Of a stretch of DNA of 64,000 nt, positions 10,430 to 20,943 are shown one piece after another. The stretch's first letter is position 1. Every line of letters starts with the position of its first letter. The position numbers and the translations under genes were made by a program. Location of the stretch: the NCBI GenBank assembly GCA_026214975.1, contig CM047805.1, forward strand, positions 3,534,001 through 3,598,000. The letters are read 5' to 3'. The DNA comes from Gentiana macrophylla. Taxonomy: Eukaryota > Streptophyta > Magnoliopsida > Gentianales > Gentianaceae. Below the pieces are notes generated by a model. It was not told where the DNA came from, did not search any database, and saw only the letters and a program-made list of their open reading frames with translations.

Positions 10430-12493
10430 ATGAAGTTGAACCATCTGAAAAGAGGGACTGAGAATGAGGAAGTTGCTAAAGACAATGATGAAATTGAAGG
10501 CAATGAAGGCAATGCAATCGCAGGAAAAACAAGATCTATGGTATGGGATCATTTCGAGGTAGTGAATCAGCCTTCAGGTCCAAAGAACAAATGCAAAAAT
10601 TGTAATGCATTACTATCAGTTCAGAAAGGCAAGACTACTACTCATTTAATGAGGCACTTGAAGGATTCTTGTCCAGCAAGGAATAAAATCTTTCCCAAAA
10701 TATTGAACCCGAAGGTGAATTCTAGTTCTAATCTCATTCAAACTCAGTTGAAGGGTCTTTCAGAAGGTGACAGTACTGTTTCTGCTTTTATCTTTAATTT
10801 CGAGAACACTAAGAAACTTGCTGCACACATGGTATTAGCACATGAATACCCGTTTAACATTGTAGAACATAAGGTTTTTAATGAATTCTTGAAATCATAT
10901 ACTCCTTATTATAAGAAGATCAGTAGGTATATGGTTAGACAAGAATGCTTCAAAGTTTATGAAATGGAAAAGGAAAAGCTTAAGGGTCTTTTGAAGAAAG
11001 TTGTTAGGGTCAGTTTGACTACTGATTGTTGGTCGTCAGGGGTTCAAAAGATAGGGTACATGGTCATTACAGCTCACTTCATTGATAAAAATTGGAATTT
11101 GCAAAAGAGAGTACTTTCTTTTGTCAATGTACCTCCACCTCATAGTGGGGTTGTATTGGCAAAAGAGGTACATAGGTGTGTATGTTTGTTTGGAATTAGT
11201 CAGAAAGTTGCCTCCGTGACGGTTGATAATGCATCTGCAAATGATGTGTGTATAACTAAACTGAAAAGTGATTATGAATCGATATCTTCAAATCTTTTTT
11301 TGGATGGTAAACTTTTCCATGTTAGATGTTGTGCACACATCATTAATCTATTGGTTAGAGACGGTTTGAAAGAAATTGGGAAGGTTATTGAAAAAGTTAG
11401 AGATGGAGTCAAGTATTTGTTTGGTTCGGAAAGTAGACTTATCTCCTTCAATGAGCATAGGATGAACTTGAAATTGCCCCCAAATAAGCTGGTATTAGAC
11501 AATAACACTAGGTGGAATTCCACTTATGTGATGTTGTCTATTGCTTATAAGTATAGACAGTGTTTTACTAAGTTTGGGGAGGATGATGAAAATTTTGCAT
11601 ACAATTATTGCCCTTCCGAGAGTCAGTGGTATGAGGTTAGTGAGGTGTGTGACTTTCTTCAAGTGTTTTTGGATGTTACTAACCTAATTTCTGGAAGCAA
11701 TTATCCAACGGTGAATCTGTTTCTTTTAGAGTTATCTAGAATTAAGGAGTTGATCAATGAACAGTTAGATCCCTCTAAGAAGAAACATATGCAGAAAATG
11801 GCTGAAAAAATGGCTTTGAAGTATGATAAGTACTGGGAAGAGTGTGATCTTTTGCTTTGCTTTGGCTCAATTCTTGATCCAAGATATAAGAAGGTGTTGA
11901 TCAAGTTTGCTTTTGAATCAATGTACCCTAATCAGAAGGATGATGTAGACAAGGATGATGATGATGATGAGTACTCTGTTAATGATCATGAGGGAAAAGC
12001 ATCTTATGTTTTTGGTAAATTCAAGGAACTATATAAGCAGTATGCTACGGTATATGGCGATGAGAAACCTCCCCCTAGTGATAGTGCATCTTGCAAGCTA
12101 CCTCCCCCTGACACAATTCGTAAAAGGAAGTTTGATGAGTTTTTGACAAAAACAAAATCAATGGGGAAGCAAAAATCAGATCTTGATCTGTATTATGATG
12201 AAGAAGTTTATCCAAATGTTTGTAAATTTGATGCCCTTAGTTGGTGGAAAGCGAATGAGGCGAAGTATAAAGTGTTATCCAAGATGGCAAAGGATATTTT
12301 GTCCATCCCAATCACAACGGTTGCCTCGGAATCTACTTTCAGTGCCGGAGGTAGAGTTATAGATAAAAGAAGAGCTTCCATGAAAAGGGAAACGGTTGAG
12401 GTTTTAGTTTGTGCCGGAGATTGGATAAAAGAATTATATGGAATCAGATCATTCAAAGACGAGGCCAGTGTTTACCTAAATTTAGTAAATTAA
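10430..12493 (+). CDS. hAT transposase with BED zinc finger and hAT dimerisation domain
   Basis: A 687-codon open frame for a cut-and-paste transposase acting in the nucleus. A BED finger is at residues 36-85 (W39, H41-F, C55-x2-C58, H72-x3-H76). The RNase-H-like core has the first catalytic Asp at D199 (LTTDCWSS), the second at D266 (TVDNASAND), the RCCAHIINLL helix and a TRWNSTY box. The third catalytic residue is E634 in VASESTFSAG, inside the C-terminal dimerisation domain (ALSWWK ... LSKMAKDILSIP). Length and all key residues fit the Ac/Tam3-like family, so catalysis is plausible. The annotated start follows a probable frameshift that removed about 35 N-terminal residues. Low-complexity Asp runs occur near residues 505-515. 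Confidence 0.93.
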   Translation: MKLNHLKRGTENEEVAKDNDEIEGNEGNAIAGKTRSMVWDHFEVVNQPSGPKNKCKNCNALLSVQKGKTTTHLMRHLKDSCPARNKIFPKILNPKVNSSSNLIQTQLKGLSEGDSTVSAFIFNFENTKKLAAHMVLAHEYPFNIVEHKVFNEFLKSYTPYYKKISRYMVRQECFKVYEMEKEKLKGLLKKVVRVSLTTDCWSSGVQKIGYMVITAHFIDKNWNLQKRVLSFVNVPPPHSGVVLAKEVHRCVCLFGISQKVASVTVDNASANDVCITKLKSDYESISSNLFLDGKLFHVRCCAHIINLLVRDGLKEIGKVIEKVRDGVKYLFGSESRLISFNEHRMNLKLPPNKLVLDNNTRWNSTYVMLSIAYKYRQCFTKFGEDDENFAYNYCPSESQWYEVSEVCDFLQVFLDVTNLISGSNYPTVNLFLLELSRIKELINEQLDPSKKKHMQKMAEKMALKYDKYWEECDLLLCFGSILDPRYKKVLIKFAFESMYPNQKDDVDKDDDDDEYSVNDHEGKASYVFGKFKELYKQYATVYGDEKPPPSDSASCKLPPPDTIRKRKFDEFLTKTKSMGKQKSDLDLYYDEEVYPNVCKFDALSWWKANEAKYKVLSKMAKDILSIPITTVASESTFSAGGRVIDKRRASMKRETVEVLVCAGDWIKELYGIRSFKDEASVYLNLVN

Positions 12494-13314
12494 ATTTAGT
12501 AATAATGTTGTCAAGTTTTTAATGTTTTTAATATTCGTTTCTTACTTTTTTTTTTCTTTCGGGGAATGATGATCCCGATGAATTGGAGCATGAAGATGAA
12601 TACGATATGAAAGATCCTATCAACACCGATGCACGTGGTATATTAATAATTTTTGTTCTTTGCTCTCTTAATTTTTGTTCTTTGCTCCCTGCCATGTTAC
12701 TTTCTCATGCTAGCTGCTGTTTTGTTTTATTGCATTTAAGGAGCTGTGGTTTATATGGAAATATTCCTGAATACATATCTGTGGACTATATGAGCTGTGG
12801 TTTTTTTTCATTAGGGATTTAAGTTTCATGCCTAACTGTGTATAATTCTTGATTCCTAGATGATGATCTTTGCTCTCCCGCTCCACCTCCTCCTCTCTGT
12901 TTCATCCTCATCCGGAACCGGAAGGAGTCAATCCAAAGCTAACAATCCTAGGCTTAGCAGTGCCGGTGACGGTGTCAATCCACCAAAGTCGAAGAAAACC
13001 AACCAAAAAGAAGGAAAACACATGAATGAATGAATGATTATCTTGATTCTTGAACTTTCATTTGCTTAAATGCATTTATTTACTTGCGTCTTTTGCGAGG
13101 CAGTGTTGTTATTTTGGATTCGTTGAGCTGTTGTTATTTTGGATTTATTGTGATTTTGGATCGTTGGACTATCGTTTTGCACCTTGATTTGTTGTGATTT
13201 TCGTATTTGGACAATATTTATTTTGATATTTTCTAATTGTAATCCCCCAAATAATGTTATTGATGTATGTATTTTTTTTTGGAAATCTGGTTTTCTAGAA
13301 ATTTGGTTACAGTT
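12494..13314 (+). other. 3' region of hAT I with candidate downstream exon remnants
   Basis: After the stop, an acidic open stretch at about 12,562-12,637 (DDPDELEHEDEYDMKDP) follows a T-rich tract ending 'ctttcgggg', and a donor-like 'gtggta' follows it. A second Pro/Ser/Lys-rich stretch lies at 12,860-13,030. These could be spliced C-terminal exons of the transposase or just 3' UTR. No other gene is recognised. Confidence 0.3.
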
Positions 13315-13520
13315 AGAGCCGAACATGTTCGAACGGTTCGAGCATGTTCGAGCCGAACCGGACCGAACATGTTTCCTAATATTTCAGTTCGAACCCGAGC
13401 CGAACCTTACTAAATTAAGGTTCGATCAGTTCGAGCCGAGCCGAACCTTAGGTTCGAACAATTCGAGCCGAACTCGAACCCTACCAGGGTTCGGTAGGGT
13501 TCGGCTCGTTTACAGCCCTA
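13315..13520. repeat. Right subterminal repeats of I
   Basis: At least ten copies of gttcgagccgaa/ttcggctcg-type words in both orientations up to the terminus. They pair with the left cluster at 9140-9290. Confidence 0.75.
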
Positions 13521-13528
13521 GGCAGGAT

Positions 13529-13716
13529 ATGTGCTTAACAATAAAAGATGTTCGCTTCATCCCACCACTTTAGAGAAGCAAATGCTTTGTCAAGATTGGG
13601 TACGAGCCGAGAAGAGGATGCAACACATTGAGTCAGAAGATGAGGAGTCACAGTTCGAAGGCGGTGACACTGAAACTTCAGGAGGAACAAGCGCTCGAAA
13701 TACCGACATCGATTAA
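13529..13716 (+). pseudogene. C-terminal end of the H transposase
   Basis: The frame from 13,531 gives LNNKRCSLHPTTLEKQMLCQDW, the typical hAT C-terminal segment (R-x-L-x-P-x-T-L-E-x-L-x-C-x-x-D-W), then an acidic tail and a TAA at 13,714-13,716. It is the continuation of the gene at 6883-9113 after removal of nested element I, and lies directly after the right TSD of I. Confidence 0.85.
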
Positions 13717-14983
13717 AGGTACGCAATTTATATCTTACTTATATATTTGTTACAATTCATAGAACAACTATAAAAGATTAAAAAAAAACCTATTCAAAAT
13801 AACTATAAAAAAACCTACTACTAAAAACAAAAAAAAAGACTATAGAAAACTATTTAAAAAAACCATTAAAAAAAACCCGATTGAAACTATAAAAACCTAT
13901 TAAAAATAACTAAAAAATACCTAGTAATTTAAACTAAAAAAAATTATAGAAAACTATAAAATAAAAAAAAAACCATAAAAACCATATACAAACCTAGAAA
14001 AAACTTATATGAAACTATATAATACAATTATACAAACACATAAGAATACTATAAAAGACTACAATAAAAAAACATTTAAAAAAAATACTATAAAGAATAT
14101 AAAAAACAATAAAACCTATAACAAACCATAACAACACTACACAAAACTAAAAAAAACCTATAAGAAACTATAAAAACACCCAAACAAACCATATACAAAC
14201 CTAAAAAATTGTATGAAACTATAAAATACAAACACATATATATATACTATAAAAGACTATAATAAAACAAACATTTAAGAAACCTTTAAATACTATAAAA
14301 ACATATAAGAAGACTATAAAAGACTAAAAAAACAACAAACTATAAAAGACTAAAAAATAAACAATTAGAACTACGTTCGTTTTGATTTTTTTATATGTGT
14401 TATGCCTCCGACACGATTACATATAAAAAATACGTAGGCAACCGAATTACCAGTACAAGCGTTGAAAAAATAACGCAATTTACATATAAAAAAAAACACA
14501 ATATTTCTCACATAATATTTAATAAAACAACATTTATAATCAACGTATACTTAAAACCGACTCAAAAAATTTAAAAAAAAAACTATAAAAGACTTTAAAG
14601 AAAACAATAATAAAAATTACTATAAAAACTTTTACAACAAACTATAAAAGACTTCAAAATAAACAATAAGAACTACGTTCGTTTTGATTTTTTTATATGT
14701 GTTGTGCCTCCGACACGATTACATATAAAAAAATACGTAGGCAACCGAATTACCGGTACAAGCGTTGAAAAAAAGAACCCAATTTTTTTAGAATAACATT
14801 ATTTACATATAAATAAAATAACACAATATTAATATTATTTTTAAAACCGAATAGAAAACTATTTAAAAAAATATATATCACTCTTGCTTTAGTAATTATA
14901 ATGAAAAGAATAATAATTTGTTATTATAGTGAAAATAATAAGTATTATGTGAAAATGAAAAGAAAAAAAAAATTATGAAATTT
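13717..14983. repeat. A-rich degenerate 'actataaaa' repeat tract with a duplicated segment of about 105 bp (3' part of H)
   Basis: About 1.2 kb built from variants of 'aactataaaagact' and 'aaaaaccta'. A segment of about 105 bp, starting 'aactacgttcgttttgat' and running through 'acgtaggcaaccgaattacc', occurs at about 14,369-14,475 and again at about 14,671-14,772. No coding potential. It forms the 3' non-coding part of H, ahead of its right subterminal repeats. Confidence 0.75.
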
Positions 14984-15160
14984 TAAAACCGTGGCCGGAA
15001 CCGTGATCTGAACCGGGAGCAAACCGGGGTAAACCGGAACCGGTCCAAACCGGCAACCGGCGGTTTTGAACAGTAAACCGGCGGTTCGTCAAACCGGCGG
15101 TTCGTCAAACCGGCACTGTTTAAAACAGGCGGTTCCGGTTCCACCATTTGGCCGGGTCTA
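14984..15160. repeat. Right subterminal repeats and terminal inverted repeat of H
   Basis: Repeated aaccggcggtt/ccggaaccg words, ending ttggccgggtcta, the inverted counterpart of the left end. A minus-strand frame from G's gag runs on into this region by chance. Confidence 0.8.
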
Positions 15161-15261
15161 TCCGTAGCCTGTGCTTCTCCTTGGGCTGCTGTAGCTTTTC
15201 CACCCTGTTGAGTTGGATCCGTTGGATCGGCGGTTTTCTTACCAGTATTCTTTGGTGGCAT
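15161..15261 (-). pseudogene. Gag N-terminus of element G
   Basis: The minus-strand ATG at 15,261 starts MPPKNTGKKTADPTDPTQQ, a short Thr/Gln/Ala-rich leader like those that begin Tat gags. It is interrupted by hAT H after about 33 residues. The frame continues on the left of H at 6178. The start lies about 50 bp inside the primer binding site, a normal leader position. Confidence 0.7.
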
Positions 15262-15312
15262 GATTGCTTACAAGGATTCTGGGATTGTTTCGATCGATTA
15301 TCAGAAAGTAGA

Positions 15313-15329
15313 CCTTCCTTCTAGCGCCA
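15313..15329 (-). other. Primer binding site of element G
   Basis: In the sense direction the sequence is TGGCGCTAGAAGGAAGG, 2 nt after the LTR end. It begins with the TGG expected for complementarity to a tRNA CCA end and is almost identical to the site of element D (61,254-61,270). I cannot name the tRNA with confidence. Confidence 0.75.
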
Positions 15330-15331
15330 AT

Positions 15332-15992
15332 TGACGATGCTGGATTTCGAGTTATCCGGGCCAATTATCTTTGTGATAAAGATCTAAATCCCCTTGAACC
15401 CTAATTCGTGTGTAATGAGGGACGTGTTTTTGTGTTTATTTAGACTGATCAGCTCTTGAGTTATTTCTCTTGAGTTGCCTACGTATCCAATAATTGAATT
15501 GGAATCAAGTCTTTCGTAGTTTCTTAGGGTTGTTTATATAGGAGATGTCTCATCCCTTTCCTTGTCCTGCAAGGAATTGTATTATAATTATTATTACTAT
15601 TTCCCTAAGGATATACACGCCTAAACCCCTATGATTTAGGGATAATTATGGACATATTTAATTTCAATGTCACTGTCTTTATGACTAAGGATTCTTTCCT
15701 CATATATACTCAGTCATACCACACGTGGAATAACAGCCGGGTTGTTCTGAGCGTCCTGCGTTCAGCCCCCATGCCTAATATGGCGAACTGGGCAGCTTCT
15801 CTTCACCAAGTCCTAGCCGACCTGCTGTGGCTGGAGGAGGAGTTTCTGTTGATCTCCCACCTGGGGTAAGGGATCTGCCCTTAAGTATGTTTATGGGGCT
15901 CCTAGCCCTTAATGCCCTATATTTAGGGGCTAATCATTTATGACACGTCCTATGACGACGACACGTGGCATGATTCGGGTCGGCTATCATCA
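15332..15992 (-). repeat. 5' LTR of Tat element G (661 bp)
   Basis: Begins tgacgatg and ends tatcatca on the plus strand, next to the primer binding site. It shares 'gcctacgtatcc ... ggaatcaagtc' with the D LTR (U5 part). A TATA-like CCTATATAAACA lies on the minus strand at 15,531-15,542. The candidate flanking duplication acgac (15,993-15,997) cannot be confirmed because the other LTR is outside the window. Confidence 0.85.
15531..15542 (-). promoter_or_regulatory. TATA-like box of LTR G
   Basis: Minus-strand CCTATATAAACA. It lies about 450 bp into the LTR from its sense 5' end, leaving a short R-U5 of about 200 bp. Inferred promoter. Confidence 0.5.
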
Positions 15993-17039
15993 ACGACTAT
16001 TTCTCTTCCAACATCCGAAGCACTCTTAGTCGATTTTCGAAGCGGTGGTTGGATTGACATCGTGGTGAGCAATTCTTCCGGTTGCGGCGGCGGTGATTAG
16101 ACTGAGTATAAAAGTAGCAGTAGTGATGAAAGATATGAATGCTAGAAACTAGAGACGGTGTGATTATAATTGCTGCTGCTTGCTTCTATTTTGTTTTTTT
16201 GAAAGTTTTTTTTCAAGCTTGCTGCTTGCTTCTTTTTTGTTTTTTTTTTGTTTTTTTTGTTTTTTGTTTTTGAAAGCTTGCTGCTTGCTTCTTAAGCATA
16301 AAAGGCCGTCACTCATGGATCCTCATGATGATACATGTGAACATGTACGTATTGGTTGTGACATATCAGATAAGGGGTATAATCATGGTGAATTCTTTGG
16401 CCTTTCTTTTTGGCATCAAATTGGGGGCACTCTATTGCTGATGATGTCTCTCAAGTATTTAGTTTTCTTGATTTAGAATATGATGGACAATGGTTTCTGC
16501 AATTGATTTGACATAATTTCATTAACGAGCTAAACAGGAGAATGAATTATTAGGACCTAAAAATTGTTGTTTGAGGTTTTAATGATGATAGTTAAATCCA
16601 TTTCTGTTTTCCGTCATTTTGGGAACAATTTTGTTTCTCTTTGTAGCTGCATTGGCAGCATTGCTTCTATTTGGATTGTCAATGATTTTGTTTTCAGAAT
16701 TCGTAAATTGATTTACATGAATGAAGTATGAATACATTGCTACATGGCATTTGGTCAAACTTCTAGTTCTCCTTTGAGTTTCAGAGCTTCGATTTTTCTA
16801 AGGCTATCTGCTTCTGTTTTTGATATTTAGAGTAGTTAATTACTCAATTCTTATATTATGTTGTAAAGCTGTTGTTTCTGATGTGTTAAATTTTGTGTGG
16901 TATGATACATGTGTATATTCATATATACAGCAGCATTTGTTTGCATCGGTGTGTTCATTTCCGAAAGTGGTTACGTGAGTCAAGAATCGACTAGTCAAAA
17001 TAGAGAATTTACCAATGAGGTCATCAAATTAAAAGAGGA
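15993..17039. other. Spacer with no convincing gene
   Basis: Possibly unique host DNA. There are T-rich tracts at 16,190-16,275 with three copies of 'gcttgctgcttgcttct'. A 54-codon open frame starts at an ATG at 16,315 (MDPHDDTCEHVRIGCDISD). I do not recognise it and cannot support it as a gene. Confidence 0.4.
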
Positions 17040-17860
17040 TTTGAATGCTGATTTGTTTGATCATCGATCATCGATATTGTGATACCGATAATATGATAAT
17101 CGACATCGATGTCTGAATATCGATCATCGATATTGATACTGTGATATTGATATTGATACTGTGATATTGATCTTTGTGATCTGATCACGATCATTGTGAT
17201 CACGATCATCGTTATTGTGTTATGATGCTGAGATTGCCATATTGAAACCGAAGGTGGAAATCTACGAGCTAACGTTCCAAGAAGAGACTAATACTCCTTG
17301 GTAATGATCTGTGAATTAAGATATAGTACAAATGTTAAATCATTTGGTGTAGAGGTTGACTTTATTTTGAAAATGTTAAACCATTTGGTGTAGAGTTGGA
17401 GAAGAAGATGATGGTAGCAATCGACATTGTCGAGATTTTTAGGTGCTTAGATAATCCTTTCCTTGATGTAACTTAATTATCATATATGTTGATGTTAAAG
17501 TTGTTTATTATATATGTTGTAAATTTTTTTCTATTGTGATTGAATGTGTTAGTTCAAAATACACAAGTTTTTTGTGTGTTAATTTGATTACATTATTGTC
17601 CAAATGATTTTTAGTTTACGGTTTGTTTCCGTTTTAATCCATAAGGGAATATAGGTTGTCGTTGTTGTAAAGCTTGCTGAGTCCATGATTTTTGGCTAAT
17701 CATATACTATTAATGGTAATAATAATGGTAATGGTGTCATTTTGTTTGTTAATAAAACATGTTAATGTGATACTGTTATTGTGATACAGATACTGTGATA
17801 CTAATATTGATATTGTGATACTGATATTGTAATACTGATACTGATATTGTGTTAGTGTAA
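17040..17860. repeat. Degenerate gatatt/atcatcgat simple-repeat patches
   Basis: Two patches of interspersed 'tgatattgatac' and 'atcatcgat' words, at 17,055-17,225 and 17,762-17,855. Between them is a 22-bp direct repeat ('atgttaaa.catttggtgtag', near 17,331 and 17,368). Nothing coding. Confidence 0.65.
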
Positions 17861-17879
17861 ACGCTGCATTTAAATTCGG

Positions 17880-18180
17880 CTTTCAAAAACTACGTCGAAA
17901 GGGTATCGTATGAGATCTCAAAATGAAGAGAAAAAAAATATGAACTTTGGTGAAAGAATTTTGATGATCGGTGTTCTAAATCAAAAGTTACGGTCGTTTA
18001 TAAGAAGAAAAAAAGCTCCGAAAAACGCTCCGATTAATGCAAATATTTTTTCGTCTTTCAAAATTTACGTCGAATGGTATCGTATGAGATCTTAAAATAA
18101 AGAGAAAAAAAATGAATTTTGGTGAAAAAAATTTGATGATCAGAGTTCTAAGTCAAAAGTTATGGTTGTTTAAAAAAAAA
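17880..18180. repeat. Tandem duplication of about 165-175 bp
   Basis: The block 'tttcaaaaactacgtcgaa' ... 'tatcgtatgagatct' ... 'aaaagttacggtcgttta' at about 17,880-18,002 is repeated with changes at about 18,054-18,174. Non-coding; possibly part of an unrecognised element. Confidence 0.75.
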
Positions 18181-18405
18181 GCAACATGAATGTAATGAAT
18201 CGGTTTCTTGCATCTGTGTCACGCGCTACTTCATAATAGGGGGGTAATTTTGTCTGTCTGAAATTTTTTTTGTCCTTTTTACAACTAAAAAAAGAAATGT
18301 GTTCTGTTTATTTATTTTGTATTATAAAGTGGATTTTTGGCTCATTCCCTCTAAAAAGTTATGATACAACCTTCTATGTGTATCTGTTTTTGGTACGATA
18401 GAATA

Positions 18406-18705
18406 CAGGGGCGGACCCACCCTACGCCCGGGGTGGTCTCAAAGCCCCCCAAATGGTCACAAGCCCCCTCATATGGTCCCAAGCCCCAAATTTTTATTAT
18501 TGTAGTAGTAGTGTTAATATTAGTATGTTATGTGTCTTTTGTTTGAACAAAAGACCTTATATCCTAGTGGTTTAAGAACAAATCCTTATATCCTAGGTTG
18601 TAAGTTCAAATCCCACTACTAACATTTTTTATTTTTTTTAGGATTTTTTAGGCTTGCATAGTTTATATACAACACCAGCGGAAATTTTTCCTGGTTCCGC
18701 CACTG
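18406..18705. mobile_element. hAT-type MITE, 300 bp
   Basis: The termini are CAGGGGCGGACCCA and, in reverse complement, CAGTGGCGGAACCA, flanked by a perfect 8-bp TSD atagaata (18,398-18,405 and 18,706-18,713). It has no transposase, so it is a non-autonomous element. The interior contains a duplicated 'ccttatatccta' and a 'gtaagttcaaatcccac' stretch resembling a Pol III B box. Confidence 0.85.
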
Positions 18706-18713
18706 ATAGAATA

Positions 18714-19075
18714 ATGTATGATAATATGTAAATTTAATCTATATTGTAATGAACCAAAGTGCAAAATGAAGGTCGTTTTTGTAAATTTGGTGGATAATTG
18801 AGCCACTTCCTCAGCCGTATCGAACATAATGCCACAAAATGTGTCACATCACATGTTTTCACAATTAATTCATATGTGTTAATTGATATTAGTCCCATGA
18901 TAATTAATGGTGAAAAAAAAATTGTTGTGAAAGATACAGTATCGACAAATTTTTTTTCTTCTGATTTATACAATGCACATCAATAATATAATAGTCGATG
19001 AACCACACTACCGAAAAAAATAAAGACATAGTAACGTAAATTACAGTAAATGTGTTGAATCTAAAATGATAGAAA
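18714..19075. other. Spacer between the MITE and element D
   Basis: AT-rich, no recognisable gene. It is presumably host DNA that was continuous with 61,776 onward before D inserted. Confidence 0.4.
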
Positions 19076-19080
19076 CATTT
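19076..19080. repeat. Left TSD of element D
   Basis: cattt, matched by cattt at 61,771-61,775. Confidence 0.85.
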
Positions 19081-19578
19081 TGATGTAGTTCAAATGTGTA
19101 ATCGGGTAATTAGATGATTCAAGTTAGGAAAATAATACAAGAACAATAAGATTTGTGTATAAGTTTGGACTGAACTCCTTGAGAGAGCTGCCTACGTATC
19201 CAATTCAAATGTGGAATCGGAATCAAGTCCCCCTAATAGTTCAGAGTGTTCCTTTTTATATCTATAAGTCGTGATTCTCTTCCCTTATGTAATGTGAGGT
19301 TATTATCAGTTATCTTTGGACATTACCAGACGTGGGGTCTACCCACGTCTGTAAGCAGTTGAGCCGTTACTGACTTGGTCTTCGTCGTGCACAGCCGATT
19401 GTTCTGTCTAGATACTCTTCTGCCCAGAACGTGGTGGAGTCCTGCTCCTCTGGCTATTATGTCTAGAAGTATGATCTGGTCAGCGTTTGATATTGTCCTG
19501 CTTTATCGGCCCGTCTATTTTTATACTGGGCCATGCCCAATTATGAATAATCCGACCCAGTGGGCCCATATATCATCA
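19081..19578 (-). repeat. 3' LTR of D
   Basis: tgatgtag...atcatca, 498 bp, about 95% identical by eye to 61,273-61,770. A TATA-like sequence (minus ATAGATATAAAAAGG) lies at 19,251-19,265. Confidence 0.95.
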
Positions 19579-19598
19579 TAAGTCCCCCCAGACTGGGG
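19579..19598 (-). other. Polypurine tract of D
   Basis: In sense, CAGTCTGGGGGGACTTA abuts the 3' LTR. This is the expected plus-strand priming site. Confidence 0.75.
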
Positions 19599-20878
19599 TG
19601 GACTGCTTCACAGCTGCCCTAGTCTGAAATGCTTTAGCTTCCGTCATTAATATATCGTGAAACGAGGCCAAGTCATACCCGGTTATTATCATAACTGTGA
19701 GTTGAACCATCACGTCGTTTCACTTCTTGTCCCCTAATTACACCTCTTGTCAAACAACTCCTCTATTTCAAACCTTTGGAGCCTCATCCCTGCGGTTACA
19801 AGTAAGTCTCTGTTTCTATATTATTCTTCTATTTCTTTTGAATCTTTATTTCTTTCACGAGTCTGAGAGCCGATACTGCTTCTAGCGATTCTGTAGAAAA
19901 GTTGTTTCAATCACCGGAAAAGGACTTTGATTGCCTTAGAGAGTGAAGAAGTGAGTTCCTCTAACCCTATTCCTTGTCCTGAAACTGCAATAAACGTCGA
20001 TCATCCATCCTCTCTGATTGATTTAGGAAATACCTCCACGTTTGGGGATAATCCCTTGTGTCTTCTACCTTCTCATCTCCTTCCCCCTGGGTTTTTACTC
20101 CTACTTCAATCGTTCATCAATATCCAAAAGACCATAGTGCTTTTTTAAATACCTTGAAAAGGGAAATCAATCGATTTGACAAAACCAAGGCTATAATGGC
20201 TTGCCATGGTGTCTCTAGCAAAATGACAAAAACTGAAATGACCAATCTACTAAAAACCTTTAAGATTCGTACTAACCCTTTTGAAGTTGTTCTTCCCAAA
20301 TCCACCGAGTATGCTTATAATCCTCCAGCCGGTTTCTGTACAGTGTATGCTGATCAGCTTCATAGTGGTCTAAGATTCCCTCTTCCTCCTGGGTATGTCG
20401 AGGTGATGCGGTATTATAAGTTGGGAGTTGGCCAGATCCATCCGAATAGCGTGAAATTCCTGGTTGGATTAATGATCTGGTGCCGTTTAAATACTACCCC
20501 TTTCTCTGTAATTATTTAGGAATTTTTACCAATGCAAGTTAACATAGGGTAGCGGGGGGTGGTACCATTTTTGTCGTAGAGCCGGTAAGTTAAGCCAGAT
20601 TATTCCTTTGTCCAGTAAAGATAAGACCAAGAAGAAGTGGCAGGAGCGCTTATTCTTTGTGAAGCACAACACTGAAGTGAACCTTGGTCGCTGGAACACT
20701 TCTTCCATGAAGGACAAATTGGAAGATCATATAGATGCATCCTTGGTTAACTATCTTACCAGCAACAAAATTTCTTTGACCTTGAACACTATAAGCTCCG
20801 CGTTGGTGAATGCTGCTCAGCTTCTTACTGCGGATCCTACTGGCTATATAGAATTCACCAAGGAAGAATACCGAAAAT

Positions 20879-20943
20879 GTATGTCCGAATTTATTTTTTG
20901 CTCTTGTTTTTGGATATATCTTGATTATCTTTTGTTTATGTAG
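20879..20943 (+). other. Intron in the aORF (65 bp)
   Basis: Donor gtatgt after ...CCGAAAAT and acceptor tttatgtag. The flanking coding frames join in a consistent acidic protein. Short, T-rich, typical plant intron. Confidence 0.65.

Larger units (their letters stand above)
9122..13520 (+). mobile_element. hAT-superfamily DNA transposon I, nested in H
   Basis: The right terminus in reverse complement is TAGGGCTGTAAACGAGCCG, a common plant hAT end. The left terminus TAGAAGTTTGTAAATGAACG is a decayed match to it. Both ends lead into clusters of TTCGAGCCGAAC-type motifs, and a 7/8 match 8-bp TSD flanks the element. It encodes a 687-codon BED/hAT transposase and sits inside the C-terminal coding part of H's transposase, which continues on the other side. 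It is therefore younger than H. Confidence 0.88.
6187..15160. mobile_element. hAT-superfamily DNA transposon H (about 9 kb, with nested hAT I)
   Basis: The ends are inverted: TAGACCTGGCCA at the left and, in reverse complement, TAGACCCGGCCA at the right. Both continue into dense ACCGGCGGTT-type subterminal repeats. The element is flanked by a 7/8 match 8-bp TSD. It carries a broken BED-finger hAT transposase and interrupts the gag gene of retrotransposon G, whose reading resumes on both sides. Without the nested element I (9122-13,520) it would be about 4.6 kb, a normal autonomous hAT length. It is inferred to be inactive now. Confidence 0.9.

Noticed and set aside
13184..13573. 129-codon plus-strand frame rich in Glu/Pro/Arg
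   Set aside because: Arises from the repeated ttcgagccgaac words in hAT I's right end.
16180..16476. Possible small protein starting MDPHDDTCEHV
   Set aside because: Short, no recognised homology, preceded by T-rich low complexity. Not supportable as a gene.
18540..18640. tRNA gene
   Set aside because: Only weak A/B-box-like words; no cloverleaf that I can draw. It lies inside a MITE.
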